64,000 bases of DNA from JADFMN01 sp964529975 (lineage in GTDB: Bacteria > Armatimonadota > Fimbriimonadia > Fimbriimonadales > Fimbriimonadaceae), in the NCBI GenBank assembly GCA_964529975.1, contig CAZGXW010000004.1:1-64000 (forward strand), read 5' to 3'. The notes below the pieces were generated by a model that saw only the letters and a program-made list of their open reading frames with translations, was not told where the DNA came from and made no database searches. Within the stretch, counting starts at the first letter, position 1. Every line of letters begins with the position of its first letter. Below are positions 62,865-64,000 of the stretch, piece after piece. A program made the translations under genes and the position numbers.

Positions 62865-63998
62865 TTGGCTCTTGATTCGAAGAACCGGGCCGTCGTGATC
62901 GTTCTCGACGGCTGCGGAGCGGGCGCAGCGCCCGACGCAGCCGACTTTGGCGACCATGATGGCCCCTCGACCCTATTGCATGTTTGGGAGTTTGTCGGTG
63001 GTTTTTTTGCACCGTGTTTGGAAAGCATTGGATTTCTTGCCGCTGGCGGCATTGGGAAGGCGTCAGGCGCGCGGTTTGGAAGGCTGCGCGAACTTAGCCA
63101 AGGAAAGGACTCGGTGACGGGTCACTGGGAGATGATGGGGGTCGTGACTGAACGCGCGTTCCCGACCTATCCGAACGGGTTTCCGGTCCCCTTGGTCAAG
63201 GACTTTGAGCAGCGCATCGGTCGCCAGACGATCGGCAACGTTGCCGCGAGCGGCACAGCCATCATCGAAGACCTCGGGCCGCTCCATTGCGACACTGGCA
63301 TGCCCATCGTGTACACGAGCGCGGACAGCGTGTTCCAGATCGCCTGCCACGAGGAAGTCGTCCCCGTCGAAGAACTCTACGCGATGTGCCGGACAGCCCG
63401 CGAGTTGCTCGTCGAGCCGGACAACGTGCAGCGCGTCATCGCCCGCCCGTTCCTAGGGACGCAAGGCGCATACGAGCGCACGGCGCGAAGAAAGGACTTC
63501 CCCCTCACTCCACCGCGCAACTTGGTCGATGAGGTCGGCGACGTCTATGGCATCGGCGTCGTTCCCGAACTCTTCGACGGCCGTGGCTTCCGCGCCGTCC
63601 CACGCACACAGAGCAACGCCGAGCACGCGATCGAACTAGAGAAGGCGCTCGCATCCGACGCGCGGTTCGTCTTCGCCAACTTCGAGGACTTCGACATGAA
63701 GTTCGGGCACCGCAACGATCCGGCGGGGTTCGCCAAGTGCCTGGAAGAGTTCGACCTGACCCTGCAAAGGACGATCGACTCTCTGCGGCCCGACGACCTG
63801 CTCATCGTCACGGCTGACCACGGAAACGACCCCACAGACGCCAGCACAGACCACTCCCGCGAGTACGTCCCGGTCGCCATTTTCGGCAATGGACCGGCGG
63901 AACTCGGCGACGTCGAGGGCATGGCTTCGATCGGGCACACCGTCGCCGAGCACCTCGGCGTGTCTTGGGAATGCCCGACAGGGAGGAGCCTGATATGA
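62865..63998 (+). CDS. deoB: Phosphopentomutase
   Basis: 377 residues, TTG start. It interconverts ribose/deoxyribose 1- and 5-phosphates in nucleoside salvage. Alkaline-phosphatase-superfamily metal sites: IVLDGCGAGAAPDA at the start, GKDSVTGHWEMMG with the phosphorylated Thr, GTAIIEDLG, FEDFDMKFGHRNDPAGF, LLIVTADHGNDP and TDHSREYVPV. Complete. ATGACC at 63995 overlaps its stop (ATGA) and may begin a coupled next gene that leaves the window. Confidence 0.94.
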   Translation: MALDSKNRAVVIVLDGCGAGAAPDAADFGDHDGPSTLLHVWEFVGGFFAPCLESIGFLAAGGIGKASGARFGRLRELSQGKDSVTGHWEMMGVVTERAFPTYPNGFPVPLVKDFEQRIGRQTIGNVAASGTAIIEDLGPLHCDTGMPIVYTSADSVFQIACHEEVVPVEELYAMCRTARELLVEPDNVQRVIARPFLGTQGAYERTARRKDFPLTPPRNLVDEVGDVYGIGVVPELFDGRGFRAVPRTQSNAEHAIELEKALASDARFVFANFEDFDMKFGHRNDPAGFAKCLEEFDLTLQRTIDSLRPDDLLIVTADHGNDPTDASTDHSREYVPVAIFGNGPAELGDVEGMASIGHTVAEHLGVSWECPTGRSLI

Positions 63999-64000
63999 CC

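Noticed and set aside
1..64000. CRISPR array, insertion sequence or prophage
   Set aside because: No spaced direct repeats of 25-40 bases, no transposase or integrase gene, and no run of phage genes; the single phage-like gene at 12886 stands alone.

Overview
The window is a gene-dense (about 95% coding), high-GC (roughly 60-65%) stretch of bacterial chromosome. No rRNA, recognisable tRNA, CRISPR array, prophage or insertion sequence is visible. The gene mix suggests a diderm, flagellated, aerobic heterotroph: flagellar genes flgM, motAB and fliA; a GspF/PilC family protein; an outer-membrane beta-barrel; two PEP-CTERM exported proteins; a Thermus-like aminopropyltransferase; DUF4382/DUF5666, DUF2905 and DUF302 proteins; and homogentisate dioxygenase. 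My best guess is Armatimonadota (Fimbriimonadia-like). This rests on remembered gene content, not on a phylogeny.

Layout. 1-2.5 kb: end of the atp operon (atpD end, atpC) and a secreted lysozyme-like protein. 2.5-6.5 kb: flgM behind a sigma-28-like promoter and a probable cyclic-di-GMP-I riboswitch, hmgA, and motA-motB. 6.5-9.7 kb: DNA repair and recombination (mutL, ruvC, divergent dprA). 9.7-16.2 kb: GH38 alpha-mannosidase, a small phage-like protein, an orphan response regulator with an uncharacterised barrel-sandwich/KOW protein, and threonine dehydrogenase. 16.2-23.3 kb: TPR protein, GspF-like protein, a sigma factor fused to a degenerate GGDEF domain, a RibD-C reductase, and an ABC permease/ATPase pair. 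23.3-26.5 kb: a large tricorn-like protease. 26.6-31.7 kb: a polyamine neighbourhood (membrane-anchored speD, a transglutaminase/beta-barrel fusion, DUF302 lipoprotein, speE). 31.7-37.9 kb: a run of minus-strand genes (RNase E/G, MBL hydrolase, small membrane protein, fliA, SurA-like lipoprotein). 38-47.3 kb: DUF4382 lipoprotein, methyltransferase, tdk, HAD hydrolase, queA, MerR-like regulator, GT4 glycosyltransferase. 47.2-52.5 kb: HMG-CoA lyase, two PEP-CTERM proteins, and an operon of acyltransferase E2, PuuD amidase and a biotin carrier. 52.5-64 kb: solitary rplK, a proteasome alpha-like subunit, galT, mnmG carrying an in-frame repeat insertion, FNR, GH20, a broken hicAB pair, hemW and deoB.

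How the parts connect. FlgM holds FliA (sigma-28). The flgM leader carries both a FliA-type promoter and a c-di-GMP aptamer, so late flagellar transcription could be tied to c-di-GMP. The E2, biotin-carrier and HMG-CoA-lyase genes, with hmgA and tdh, point to amino-acid catabolism (leucine, tyrosine, threonine). SpeD supplies decarboxylated S-adenosylmethionine to SpeE. A recurring signal is a TAnnnT-type -10 box 6-11 bases before a start codon, which suggests many leaderless mRNAs.

Most worth following up: the flgM riboswitch with its sigma-28 promoter, the solitary proteasome-alpha-like protein, the transglutaminase/beta-barrel fusion, the sigma/GGDEF fusion, and the G-rich palindromic repeat that appears to have invaded mnmG in frame.
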